Shown: one piece after another, positions 34,656 to 43,113 of the stretch
Layout: every line of letters starts with the position of its first letter
Position numbering within the stretch: the stretch's first letter is position 1
Position numbers and translations under genes: made by a program
The notes under the pieces: generated by a model
What the model saw: only the letters and a program-made list of their open reading frames with translations
Told to the model about the DNA's origin: nothing
Databases searched by the model: none
Source of the DNA: Novosphingobium sp. 17-62-19
GTDB taxonomy: Bacteria; Pseudomonadota; Alphaproteobacteria; Sphingomonadales; Sphingomonadaceae
Reading direction: 5' to 3'
Assembly (NCBI RefSeq): GCF_002256775.1
Contig: NZ_NCII01000012.1
Coordinates: 1 to 48,497, forward strand
DNA length: 48,497 nt

Positions 34656-36110
34656 TCACGGACGCGGCGTCGGGGGGATTGTCGCATCCTGCGCGGGCGT
34701 GTCAACGGTGCGCGTCGAAACTGCCTGCGGATCAGGGTCGCGATCCCAATCCCAGATGCGCCCCCTTACGCGTTCGTAATTGACCTGTGGATCGTAGAGC
34801 GCTCCGCCATCAAGGCCAAGATCATCCGCATCCGCCTTGCCCATGGCCGAAAGCAGGTTGAAGCCTGCAACATAGGCATTGCGGCGCGCGGCAACGAGTT
34901 GCACCTGCGCACGCAACAGCTCCTGTTCGGCATCGAGGATGTTCAGGATGGTGCGGTTGCCCACGCTGTTTTCAGCCCGCACGCCTTCGAGACTGAGCGC
35001 CGCAGCATCGACTGCGGTCTGGTTCATCGCGATGATTTCGTTCGCGGCGCGCCATGAGGCAAACGACGAACGCACCGCGGCAATGACCTGGCGCTCTACG
35101 CCAACTTCCTGTTCGAGCGTTGCCGATTCGCGCGCTTGAGCCTGTCGGGTCTGTGCGCCGGGACCACCGCCCTGAAACAGCGGCACCGAGAGCGTCACGC
35201 CGGTTTGCGCGGTGGTATTGGCCTCTCGCAGCACTTCGTTGGTGCCAAGAAAGCTGCCCTTGAATTCCTGACGGCTGCCATTGGCCGAAACCGAAACGGT
35301 CGGCTTCTTCGCGGCTTCCGCAACTTTCACGTCGAAAGCCGCAGCTTTGCTGCGCTCGCGCGCAGCGAGGAGATCAGGATTGTTCTCAAGCGCGAAAACG
35401 ACTGCATCGTCCGGCGTTTCAGGCAGCCCGGGAAGCGGCGGCGGCGGTGCGAGATCGACCGGCGGATTGCCCACCACCTGGATGAAACGCTCGCGGCTGG
35501 ATTGCAGGTTTGCCTCGGCCGTGCGCAGATCGCTGCGGGCCAGAGCAAGGCGGGAATTGGACTGGGCGACGTCTGTGCGCGTTACATCGCCAATATCGAA
35601 CCTGTCGGTGGTGGCCGAAAGGTTCACCGAGAGAACTTCGACATTGTTGCGGTTCAATCCGACGATCGCGCCATCACGGATGACGTCCATATAGGCCGCA
35701 ACCACTTCGCTGAACACGCCCGCTTCGGTGCCCCGCAGATCCTCTTGCCCCGCTTCGACGCGAGTCTTGGCAGCGCGGATCGAATTCTTGACCGATCCGC
35801 CAGAATAAATCGGGACCTGCAGGCTTAGATCAACACTGGTGGACCAGTCGGTGATCAGGAACGAGTTGGGGTTAGCCTTGAGTGTGCGGTTGTAGCTGCC
35901 TTGGCCAGACAAGCTCGGCAGCGCGCGCGCCCGGGCAATCGGCACGCCTTCATCGGTCGCGCGCTGAGTGGCGCGGGCAGCTTGCAGCGTCGGGTTGGTG
36001 TTGTAGGCACTGGTCAGCGCTTGACGCAGATCATCGGCGAGCGCGGGTGTTGCCAGCAGAGCGGCGGCGCTGGTCGCCAGCAGCAAGCTCAGCGCCTTGT
36101 ATTTTGCCAT
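34656..36110 (-). CDS. tolC: TolC-family outer-membrane efflux channel protein
   Basis: Outer-membrane exit duct of 484 residues for type I secretion or multidrug efflux. The signal peptide ends at about residue 25 (LLATPALA). The body shows two halves of helical-barrel and beta segments (QALTSAYNTNPTLQAARATQRATDEG; FSEVVAAYMDVIRDGAIVGLNRNNVEVL; VPLFQGGGPGAQTRQAQARESATLEQEV; NSVGNRTILNILDAEQELLRAQVQLVAARRNAYVAGFNLL). The C terminus is Pro-rich and disordered. The ATG at 36110 is chosen because the signal peptide starts there; a GTG at 36128 overlaps the upstream gene. It starts five bases after the Pcm-like gene, so they are one operon. No inner-membrane pump partner is nearby. Confidence 0.92.
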   Translation of the reverse strand: MAKYKALSLLLATSAAALLATPALADDLRQALTSAYNTNPTLQAARATQRATDEGVPIARARALPSLSGQGSYNRTLKANPNSFLITDWSTSVDLSLQVPIYSGGSVKNSIRAAKTRVEAGQEDLRGTEAGVFSEVVAAYMDVIRDGAIVGLNRNNVEVLSVNLSATTDRFDIGDVTRTDVAQSNSRLALARSDLRTAEANLQSSRERFIQVVGNPPVDLAPPPPLPGLPETPDDAVVFALENNPDLLAARERSKAAAFDVKVAEAAKKPTVSVSANGSRQEFKGSFLGTNEVLREANTTAQTGVTLSVPLFQGGGPGAQTRQAQARESATLEQEVGVERQVIAAVRSSFASWRAANEIIAMNQTAVDAAALSLEGVRAENSVGNRTILNILDAEQELLRAQVQLVAARRNAYVAGFNLLSAMGKADADDLGLDGGALYDPQVNYERVRGRIWDWDRDPDPQAVSTRTVDTPAQDATIPPTPRP

Positions 36111-36115
36111 AAGGC

Positions 36116-36709
36116 TCAGAAGCTCCACGATTTCGGTGCAGCAAATTCGGGCAGCACCGCAAAATCGGCATCGCCAAGCGGGGTGGCAATGACTTTGGCC
36201 AGAACCTTGCGCGCAATGGCAAGGCGGGTCACGCCGCGATCCACAATCCCGGTGACAACGCGACCATCATCGGCAAGCAGCGTGGCCAGCGCTTCAGGCA
36301 GCACTTCGGCTGCGCCGTCAATCAGGATCAGCGAATACGGCCCACCCTGCGCCGTGCCAAGCGCATCCGCGCGGGTCACGTTGCCCGCCAGCTTCCCCGC
36401 CAGCGCCGCAAGATACCCGTTGGGTGACACGACCAGCACGCTGTCAACCGACGTGGTGCCAGCAGCTTCAAGCATCTGGCCATACGTCAGCGCCGGTGAG
36501 AGGAACTTGCCTTCACCCAGCGGCACGGCCCGATCCATGTAGGACACCGCGCGGCGGTCAGCGGGCACAAAATCCTCGCGCCGCACGCTGTTGAACGCAG
36601 CCAGAATGCCGGGTGCATTGACGCCGCTGACACGCAGCTGGCTATCGATCATTGCACGGCGCGCAACCTGCATTTCATCCACAGCCGGGCGGTCTTCAAC
36701 CACGGTCAT
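36116..36709 (-). CDS. Protein-L-isoaspartate O-methyltransferase-like protein (degenerate)
   Basis: Protein of 197 residues related to the Pcm repair methyltransferase: the N-terminal part (MIDSQLRVSGV, SVRREDFVPADRRAVSYMDRAVPLGEGKFLSPALTYGQMLEAAG) is typical. But the SAM-binding motif I that should read VLEIGTGSGY is VLVVSPNGY here, with the glycines lost. It may be inactive as a methyltransferase or bind something else (inference). The ATG at 36709 has GAGGG five bases upstream. It lies directly upstream of tolC, a recurrent neighbour in alphaproteobacteria (recollection), so it may serve the envelope. Confidence 0.8.
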   Translation of the reverse strand: MTVVEDRPAVDEMQVARRAMIDSQLRVSGVNAPGILAAFNSVRREDFVPADRRAVSYMDRAVPLGEGKFLSPALTYGQMLEAAGTTSVDSVLVVSPNGYLAALAGKLAGNVTRADALGTAQGGPYSLILIDGAAEVLPEALATLLADDGRVVTGIVDRGVTRLAIARKVLAKVIATPLGDADFAVLPEFAAPKSWSF

Positions 36710-36876
36710 CGCAACCCTCATGTTTCAGACGGGAGCCGATCAAGGCATCGTTTCCCGCAATTGATCTCTGGCAAGTGCCTGTAGATTATCGATCTGCTGT
36801 TTCCAAGGGATTTGCATGTCGATTGTCGACGCGTAAGGGGCGTTCGCAGTTTCTCAGGCATTGGAGGGATTTCCGA

Positions 36877-38400
36877 ATGGCCGAAATGGTGACGATCAAG
36901 GAAACAGACCTGATCGATAGCGTTGCCGATGCGCTGCAATACATCAGCTATTTCCACCCGATGGACTACATTCGCGCGCTGGGTGACGCCTATGAGGCTG
37001 AACAAGGCCCCGCGGCAAAGGACGCCATCGCGCAGATCCTCACCAACAGCCGCATGTGCGCCGAAGGCCACCGTCCGATCTGTCAGGACACCGGCATCGT
37101 CAACGTTTTCATCAAGTGGGGGCAGGATTGCCGCCTCGACAGCGACCTCTCGCTTCAGGACGTGGTCGATGAAGGCGTGCGCCGCGCCTATCTGAACCCG
37201 GATAACAAGCTGCGCGCCTCGGTACTGGCCGATCCCGCCTTCACCCGCCGCAACACGCGCGACAACACGCCATGCGTGCTCCACGTGGAAATGGTCAAGG
37301 GCAGCAAGGTTGTTGTCGATGTCGCGGCCAAGGGCGGCGGCAGCGAGAACAAGTCGAAGTTCAAGATGATGAACCCAAGCGATTCGATTGCCGACTGGGT
37401 GATCGAAATGCTGCCGCAGATGGGCGCGGGCTGGTGCCCGCCGGGGATGCTCGGCATCGGCATCGGCGGCACAGCGGAACATTGCGTTTTGCTAGCCAAG
37501 AAAGCGCTGATGGAGCCGATCGACATGGCCCAGCTCAAGCTGCGCGGCCCGCAGACCGACATCGAAAAGCTGCGCATCGAAATCTTCGACAAGGTCAATG
37601 CGCTCGGCATCGGTGCACAGGGCCTTGGCGGCCTTTCGACCATCCTCGACGTAAAGATCATGGACGCCCCCTGCCACGCTGCGGGCAAGCCGGTGGCAAT
37701 GATCCCCAACTGCGCCGCCACGCGCCACGCACACTTCAGCCTCGACGGGTCCGGGCCGAGCTATCTCGAACGGCCCAAGCTCGATGAATGGCCGCAGGTC
37801 CACTGGGCGCCCGATTCGGCGGCCAAGCGCGTCAATCTCGACACGCTGACACAGGCAGACGTGCAGGGCTGGAAAGCGGGCGACCGTCTGCTGCTCAACG
37901 GCAAGATGCTCACCGGCCGCGATGCCGCGCACAAGCGCATCAAGGACATGCTGGCCAAGGGCGAGCAACTGCCGGTCGATTTCAAGGGCCGCGTGATCTA
38001 CTATGTCGGCCCGGTCGATCCGGTGCGCGAAGAAGTGGTCGGCCCGGCAGGCCCCACCACCGCCACCCGCATGGACAGCTTCTCCGACCTGATGCTCGAC
38101 CTCGGCCTGCTGGCCAGCGTCGGCAAGGCAGAGCGTGGCCCCGCAGCCACGCAGAGCATCGCCAATCACAAGAGCGCCTATCTGATGGCGGTCGGCGGCG
38201 CGGCCTACCTCGTCGCCCGCGCGATCAAGGAATCGAAGGTCGTGGGCTTCGAAGACCTTGGCATGGAAGCGATCTACGAATTCACCGTCGAGGACATGCC
38301 CGTGACAGTGGCAGTCGATAGCGACGGCGAAAACGTCCACAAGTCTGCGCCATTGGTGTGGAAGAAGAAGATTGCGGACGAAGGGTTGCTGCCTGCATAA
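36877..38400 (+). CDS. fumA: Class I fumarate hydratase ([4Fe-4S], homodimeric)
   Basis: TCA-cycle enzyme of 507 residues that interconverts fumarate and malate. Class I motifs: CQDTGIVNVFIKWG, DVAAKGGGSENKSKFKMMNPSDS, GWCPPGMLGIGIGG, PNCAATRHAHFSLDGSG and, near the C terminus, GPTTATRMDSF. The conserved Cys residues in these blocks are the iron-sulfur ligands. The enzyme is of the oxygen-labile type. The ATG at 36877 has GGAGGG eight bases upstream; a longer in-frame reading upstream is unconserved. A terminator-like hairpin follows at 38427-38458. Confidence 0.95.
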   Translation: MAEMVTIKETDLIDSVADALQYISYFHPMDYIRALGDAYEAEQGPAAKDAIAQILTNSRMCAEGHRPICQDTGIVNVFIKWGQDCRLDSDLSLQDVVDEGVRRAYLNPDNKLRASVLADPAFTRRNTRDNTPCVLHVEMVKGSKVVVDVAAKGGGSENKSKFKMMNPSDSIADWVIEMLPQMGAGWCPPGMLGIGIGGTAEHCVLLAKKALMEPIDMAQLKLRGPQTDIEKLRIEIFDKVNALGIGAQGLGGLSTILDVKIMDAPCHAAGKPVAMIPNCAATRHAHFSLDGSGPSYLERPKLDEWPQVHWAPDSAAKRVNLDTLTQADVQGWKAGDRLLLNGKMLTGRDAAHKRIKDMLAKGEQLPVDFKGRVIYYVGPVDPVREEVVGPAGPTTATRMDSFSDLMLDLGLLASVGKAERGPAATQSIANHKSAYLMAVGGAAYLVARAIKESKVVGFEDLGMEAIYEFTVEDMPVTVAVDSDGENVHKSAPLVWKKKIADEGLLPA

Positions 38401-38426
38401 CCTTTCGCTTCGATGAACAGCCTATG

Positions 38427-38458
38427 CCGCCCGACCACCGTTCTGGTGTGTCGGGCGG
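38427..38458 (+). terminator. Terminator-like hairpin after fumarase
   Basis: CCGCCCGAC plus CACC (38427-38439) pairs with GGTG plus GTCGGGCGG (38445-38458), with one bulged base and the loop GTTCT. Only two T follow directly, so termination is probable but not certain. It lies 27 bases past the fumarase stop. Confidence 0.6.
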
Positions 38459-38479
38459 TTGGCGTTTAGGGTTCTTCCA

Positions 38480-40402
38480 ATGACGCCGTCACAAATCGAT
38501 CCGGGAGTGCCGCATGTACCGGCCAGGCAGGTCATCCTGTCGGCTGCCGCGCTGTGGCTGTGCTATTTCGTGCTCATCACCGTGCGTGGGCTGGTGGTGG
38601 AACTGGGCGATTTCACCGATCTGTTGTGGCGGCGTGGATTGGTCACGCTGGCAGGCATCATCGTCACGGTTGCCTGCTGGCCGCTGCTGCGGCGCTTCGA
38701 TGGACGGTCGCTGGTGGTGCGCGGAGGTGCGGCACTGGTGATCATGCTGCCTGCCGCGCTCGCCCTGGCCGCCGTCAACCAGTGGGCCTTTGCGCCGGTT
38801 GAAAAGCGTATGCTCGAAAATCTGGCGCATGATCAGGACAGCGATCGCGCATCACCTTCTGACGAAAACACCGCGGCTGACGGCAGCAAGGTGCCATCGG
38901 TAAACATCCGGCGCGACATGGCTGGCAACGTGCTGGTTGATGTGCTCGACGAAGGCATTGTTCCTCCTGAACCTCCGCCCGCTCCCCCAGCGCCTCGCAC
39001 CCAGCGCGAACCCGCACCTGCACCCTCGCACAAAGCAACGCCCGCCTCCGATCCACTGCTGGACGAGGACGACCTTGCCGAGATTGAACAGTTTGCCGAA
39101 GATCGCGCCGAGGTGGCGCTGCGCATCGCCGGGATCGTGCGGAATGCCGATGGCAGCACGGTGATCACCCAACCAGGTATGGTTATCCGCCAATATGCAG
39201 ATGGCCGTTCCGAATTGCGCACTGGTGGCAAGATCTATCGCGTTGACGGCGATGGCGAAATCTCAGGCGTGCTAACTCCGCCGCCAGCCCCGCCCGAACC
39301 ACCACAGCCTGCCGCGAGTGCAGCGTCTCCCGCGCCGCCAGCCACACCCAATGCCGCAGCCACACGCGATACCGCGCGCCGCGATGCGCAGATCGCCCTC
39401 CGTCATGCCGAAGCCGCGCGCAGGGTAGCGCTGGCGCAGGCACGTGCAGAACTGGCTCGGCAACGCATTTCGCCAGAGCCACGGGAGCCCAATGCGGCCC
39501 CCTCGCCCCGTCCTTCGAGATCGCCTGTGGCTTCAACGGCAACACGGACCGCCCCTGCCAGCCCCACGCCAACGCCTGCGCCGTCCGCAAGCTCGCCCGC
39601 TGCGGAAACCGAAGAACTGACCACCGCCAGCAAGGTCACCGTGATCCGCAAACTGGTGGAAAAGGAGGGCCTGTGGCGCCAGCTCACCGACGTAGCGCTG
39701 GGACGTTATTTCCTGCTGATCGCCTGGGCTGCGCTCTATCTCGCGCTTGGCAATGGCGAACAGTTGCGTGCTGCCGAATATCGTGAAGGTGAATATCGCC
39801 GCGCCGCCAAGGCTGCCGAACTGCGGAGCCTGCGCTACCAAGTGAACCCGCATTTCCTGTTCAACACGTTGAATTCCCTGTCAGCTTTGGTCATGGTCGG
39901 CCGGGCTGAACAGGCAGAAAAGATGATCCAGTCCATCTCCCGCTTCTATCGCCACAGCCTGGCCGGCGACCCGACCACCGATATGCCACTGGAGGACGAG
40001 ATTGCCTTGCAGCGCCACTATCTGGAAATCGAAGCGGTTCGCTTCCCCGAACGTCTGCGCTGCGAATTCGATGTGCCAGCCGATCTGATGAGCGCCTGTG
40101 TGCCCGGCATGATCCTGCAGCCGCTTGTCGAAAACTCGATCAAGTACGGCGTATCCACCACGATCCGCCCTGTCACGATCCGCATTTCCGCGCGCGAGGC
40201 GGGCGGCTTTCTGGTCCTTACTGTGGCCGATGACGGGCCGGGCGAAGGCCTTGTGAGCGGCAGCACGGGCATCGGTCTTGAAAACGTGAAAAGCCGGTTG
40301 ATCGCCCGTTTTGGCGAGGATGCGAAGGTCGAGAGCGGGCCGCTTCCTGCGGGCGGATATGCCACCGTGCTGACCATGCCAGTAGTGCGCCATGAGTGTT
40401 GA
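38480..40402 (+). CDS. LytS/AlgZ-type sensor histidine kinase with a large Pro/Ala-rich periplasmic insert
   Basis: Membrane sensor of 640 residues. Three N-terminal helices (about 18-38, 52-72, 83-103) are followed by about 300 hydrophilic residues that are Pro/Ala-rich but contain two short, more ordered parts (about 140-158 and 200-264). A fourth helix lies at about 409-424. The cytoplasmic kinase has the phospho-acceptor His in QVNPHFLFNTLNSLSAL (about 458), N box LQPLVENSIKYG and G boxes DDGPGEG and GIGLENVKSRL. Topology predicts that the insert is periplasmic and could be the sensory part. The ATG at 38480 has AGGG nine bases upstream. The LytTR regulator starts ten bases after its stop, so they are a two-component pair. 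Confidence 0.88.
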   Translation: MTPSQIDPGVPHVPARQVILSAAALWLCYFVLITVRGLVVELGDFTDLLWRRGLVTLAGIIVTVACWPLLRRFDGRSLVVRGGAALVIMLPAALALAAVNQWAFAPVEKRMLENLAHDQDSDRASPSDENTAADGSKVPSVNIRRDMAGNVLVDVLDEGIVPPEPPPAPPAPRTQREPAPAPSHKATPASDPLLDEDDLAEIEQFAEDRAEVALRIAGIVRNADGSTVITQPGMVIRQYADGRSELRTGGKIYRVDGDGEISGVLTPPPAPPEPPQPAASAASPAPPATPNAAATRDTARRDAQIALRHAEAARRVALAQARAELARQRISPEPREPNAAPSPRPSRSPVASTATRTAPASPTPTPAPSASSPAAETEELTTASKVTVIRKLVEKEGLWRQLTDVALGRYFLLIAWAALYLALGNGEQLRAAEYREGEYRRAAKAAELRSLRYQVNPHFLFNTLNSLSALVMVGRAEQAEKMIQSISRFYRHSLAGDPTTDMPLEDEIALQRHYLEIEAVRFPERLRCEFDVPADLMSACVPGMILQPLVENSIKYGVSTTIRPVTIRISAREAGGFLVLTVADDGPGEGLVSGSTGIGLENVKSRLIARFGEDAKVESGPLPAGGYATVLTMPVVRHEC

Positions 40403-40412
40403 TGGAGACGGA

Positions 40413-41162
40413 ATGCGGACGCTGATTGTCGATGACGAACCGCTCGCGGTAGAGCGTATGCAAATCCTCTGCGCGCGCATCCCCGCGCTGCAAGTGGTGG
40501 GCACGGCCAGCGATGGTGCAGCAGCCTTGCGCCTGATTGCGGCCCTCACGCCCGATCTCGTGCTGCTCGATATGACGATGCCCGAGGTGGATGGCCTCGG
40601 CGTTGCCCGCGCCCTTTCGGGGCAGGTAAACCGCCCCGCCGTGGTCTTCGTGACCGCGCACGATGATTTCGCGGTCGAAGCGTTCGATTGTGACGCGGTG
40701 GACTATGTCCTCAAACCCGTGGCGCAGGACCGATTGGAGCGCGCCGTAGAACGCGCACAGGCCCGTCGTACCGCGCCGTCCGAAACGCCGCTCACCCCGG
40801 AAAAGCCCGCTAGCGAATGGATCGAGGAATTCTGGGTGCCGCACCGCTCCGAACTGATCCGCGTAGCGGCCAGCGACCTTGAACGCATCGATGCCGAGCG
40901 CGATTACGTGCGCCTCCACGTGGGCCACCAGAACGGCAATGGCCGGTCATACATGATGCTTCACACCATTGCTGGGCTGGAGGCACGGCTTGATCCCGAA
41001 TGCTTTATCCGCCTCCACCGGTCCACCATCGTGCGGCGCGATCGCATCGCCGGGCTTAAGCACGATGGCCTCGGGGTGTGGTCGGCAGAACTGGTGGATG
41101 GATCGATGCAGCGCATCGGCCGCACTTACCTGCCGCGGGTCAAGGCGATGGCAGGGCGGTAG
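40413..41162 (+). CDS. LytTR-family response regulator
   Basis: DNA-binding partner of the LytS-like kinase (249 residues). The receiver domain (about 1-115) has the acidic pair DDEP, phospho-acceptor Asp in LVLLDMTMPEVDG, and Lys in YVLKPV. The LytTR domain (about 145-245) has RVAASDLERIDAERDYVRLHV, ECFIRLHRSTIVRRDRI and RIGRTYLPRVK. The ATG at 40413 has GGAGACGG five to six bases upstream. An in-frame ATG at 40392 overlaps the kinase gene but has no such site. The target genes are not apparent. It ends nine bases from the convergent acyl-CoA ligase gene. Confidence 0.92.
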   Translation: MRTLIVDDEPLAVERMQILCARIPALQVVGTASDGAAALRLIAALTPDLVLLDMTMPEVDGLGVARALSGQVNRPAVVFVTAHDDFAVEAFDCDAVDYVLKPVAQDRLERAVERAQARRTAPSETPLTPEKPASEWIEEFWVPHRSELIRVAASDLERIDAERDYVRLHVGHQNGNGRSYMMLHTIAGLEARLDPECFIRLHRSTIVRRDRIAGLKHDGLGVWSAELVDGSMQRIGRTYLPRVKAMAGR

Positions 41163-41171
41163 GCGCTCCAA

Positions 41172-42989
41172 TCATGCCTTGTACAGCGCATCCACCCGCG
41201 CGCCGTAACGCTCACGAATCTTGTGCCGCCGAATCTTCAAACTCGGCGTCATTTCCTCGTTGTCGATGCTGAACGCCTCATCGGCAAAGGCGAACTGGCG
41301 GACCTTCTCGATCACCGAAAGCTCCTTGTTCACCCGGTCCACCGCCGCACGGACTGCGTTGCGGAAGGCGGGCAGATCTTGCAAAGCCTTGAAATCGAAC
41401 GTCTCGCCCTGCGCGCGCGCCCATTCCAGTGCCCATTCAGGATCGGGCACGATCAGCCCGACGATATAGGGCCGCTTGTCGCCGCTCACCATCGCCTGCG
41501 CAATTTCGGGCTGAAGCGTCAACATGCCCTCGATCTTCTGCGGAGAGACATTGTCGCCCTTGTCGTTGACGATCATGTCCTTCTTGCGATCAGTGATGAC
41601 GATACGGCCCTTGGCATCCACGTGCCCGATGTCGCCCGTGTGCAGCCAGCCCGCGTTCGGCCCTTCCTTGGGGATCGCGCGCGCGGTTTCGGCTTCGTTC
41701 TGCCAATAGCCGTGCATCACCAGTTCGCCACGCACCAGAATTTCGCCATCCTCGGCGATCTTCAGTTCCACGCCCTTCATCGGCGGGCCGACCGTGTCCA
41801 TCCGCAGACCTGCTCTGGGGCGGTTGCATGAAATCACCGGCCCGGCCTCGGTCTGGCCATAGCCTTGCAGCATGGTCAGCCCCATCGCATCGAAGAACAC
41901 GCCAACATCGGGATTGAGCGGCGCCCCGCCCGAAACCATCGCCTTCATCCGCCCGCCAAAGCGTGCCTTGATCTTGGGGCGCAACGTACGATCAAGGATC
42001 AGGCTCATCGGCAGGTCAACGATGCGGCCTTTCCCCGCCGCCTTGCGTCCGCCGATGGTCAGCGCACGGTCCATCAGGTAGTTTGCCACCTTGCCCTGCT
42101 TTTCCACTTGCTTGATGATGCGCGTGCGCAGCACTTCAAACAGGCGCGGAACAACGACCATGAGCGTCGGACGCACTTCCTCGATGTTCGAGGCGAGCTT
42201 CTCCAGCCCTTCCGAATAGTAAATCTGCGCGCCCATACCAATCGGCAGATATTGCCCGCCGGTATGCTCGTAAGCATGAGACAGCGGCAAGAACGAGAGG
42301 AACACTTCCTCACCCCAACCCAGATCCTCGGCAAGAATATAGGCCGCCCCTTCCACGTTGCACAGGATCGATCCGTGGTGCAGCCGCACCCCGCGCGGAC
42401 TTCCGCCAGTGCCGCTGGTATAGATCAGGCAGGCCAGATCGTTGCGCCCCACGCCCGCCATGCGCGCATCCACAGCACACCGCGCCACCGCGCCATCACC
42501 CTCGGTCAACACGGCCCAATCATGGAACGCCAGTTTCCCGGCTTGCATCTGCCGCAGCGGCTCCATGCCGATCACATGTTCCACCCCCGGCGCAGAAAGC
42601 GCGGCGGGCAGCAAAGGCTGTGAAAGCTTGGCGGTGGAAACAATCACCGCCCGCGCGCCGGAATTCTCCAGAATATGCAGGTGATCGCGCTCGGTATTGG
42701 TGATGTAGGTCGGCACGGTCACCAGCCCTGCCGCCATGATCGCATGATCCGCGATGCACCATTCGGGCCGGTTTTCCGAAACCAGCGCCACCCGGTCCCC
42801 TGGATTGAGTCCCAGCTTGCGCAACGATTCGGCCAGCACGCAAACCTGCCGTGCGGCTTCAGCCCAGCTGATCGATTGCCAGTTGCCTTGCTTCTTGGCC
42901 CACAGAAACGGGCTGTCACCGCGATGGCCCGCACGGTCCAGGAACATCGCAACAAGATTCGGAAAGCCTGCGAAATCGGAAAGCTGCAC
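41172..42989 (-). CDS. Long-chain acyl-CoA synthetase (AMP-dependent ligase)
   Basis: ANL-superfamily enzyme of 605 residues that activates fatty acids with ATP and CoA. Motifs: P-loop YTSGTGGSPRGV, the LSHAYEHTGG block, acyl-adenylate GYGQTEAGPVIS, GWLHTGDIGHVDAKGRIVITDRKKD and the C-terminal lysine region MTPSLKIRRHKI. The sequence looks like FadD15/FACL4-like forms of about 600 residues rather than E. coli FadD (561). The start is ATG at 42989; the upstream spacer of 111 bp separates it from ggt. An inverted repeat (43089-43113) lies at the far end of that spacer. Confidence 0.93.
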   Translation of the reverse strand: MQLSDFAGFPNLVAMFLDRAGHRGDSPFLWAKKQGNWQSISWAEAARQVCVLAESLRKLGLNPGDRVALVSENRPEWCIADHAIMAAGLVTVPTYITNTERDHLHILENSGARAVIVSTAKLSQPLLPAALSAPGVEHVIGMEPLRQMQAGKLAFHDWAVLTEGDGAVARCAVDARMAGVGRNDLACLIYTSGTGGSPRGVRLHHGSILCNVEGAAYILAEDLGWGEEVFLSFLPLSHAYEHTGGQYLPIGMGAQIYYSEGLEKLASNIEEVRPTLMVVVPRLFEVLRTRIIKQVEKQGKVANYLMDRALTIGGRKAAGKGRIVDLPMSLILDRTLRPKIKARFGGRMKAMVSGGAPLNPDVGVFFDAMGLTMLQGYGQTEAGPVISCNRPRAGLRMDTVGPPMKGVELKIAEDGEILVRGELVMHGYWQNEAETARAIPKEGPNAGWLHTGDIGHVDAKGRIVITDRKKDMIVNDKGDNVSPQKIEGMLTLQPEIAQAMVSGDKRPYIVGLIVPDPEWALEWARAQGETFDFKALQDLPAFRNAVRAAVDRVNKELSVIEKVRQFAFADEAFSIDNEEMTPSLKIRRHKIRERYGARVDALYKA

Positions 42990-43088
42990 GTCTGGTTCCT
43001 CGGCCCAATTGCGGTTCGGGCGGCCATTCCGGTCCGCTCCTGATGGTTGCAGTGGAACCTAGTGACGCACCGCCCTTACGGCAACCTG

Positions 43089-43113
43089 TGTTGCATCACG
43101 TCAAGGTGCAACA
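43089..43113. other. TGTTGCA/TGCAACA inverted repeat between ggt and the acyl-CoA ligase gene
   Basis: TGTTGCA (43089-43095) and TGCAACA (43107-43113) are separated by 11 bases and overlap the ggt stop at 43101-43103. The same 7-mers occur upstream of the TonB receptor at 14972-15087. It may be a weak terminator hairpin or an operator for the downstream gene. Confidence 0.4.

Noticed and set aside
37492-38340. Long open frame antisense to fumarase
   Set aside because: It mirrors a strongly conserved gene in GC-rich DNA, where antisense frames stay open by codon bias. Its protein shows no domain or start signal.
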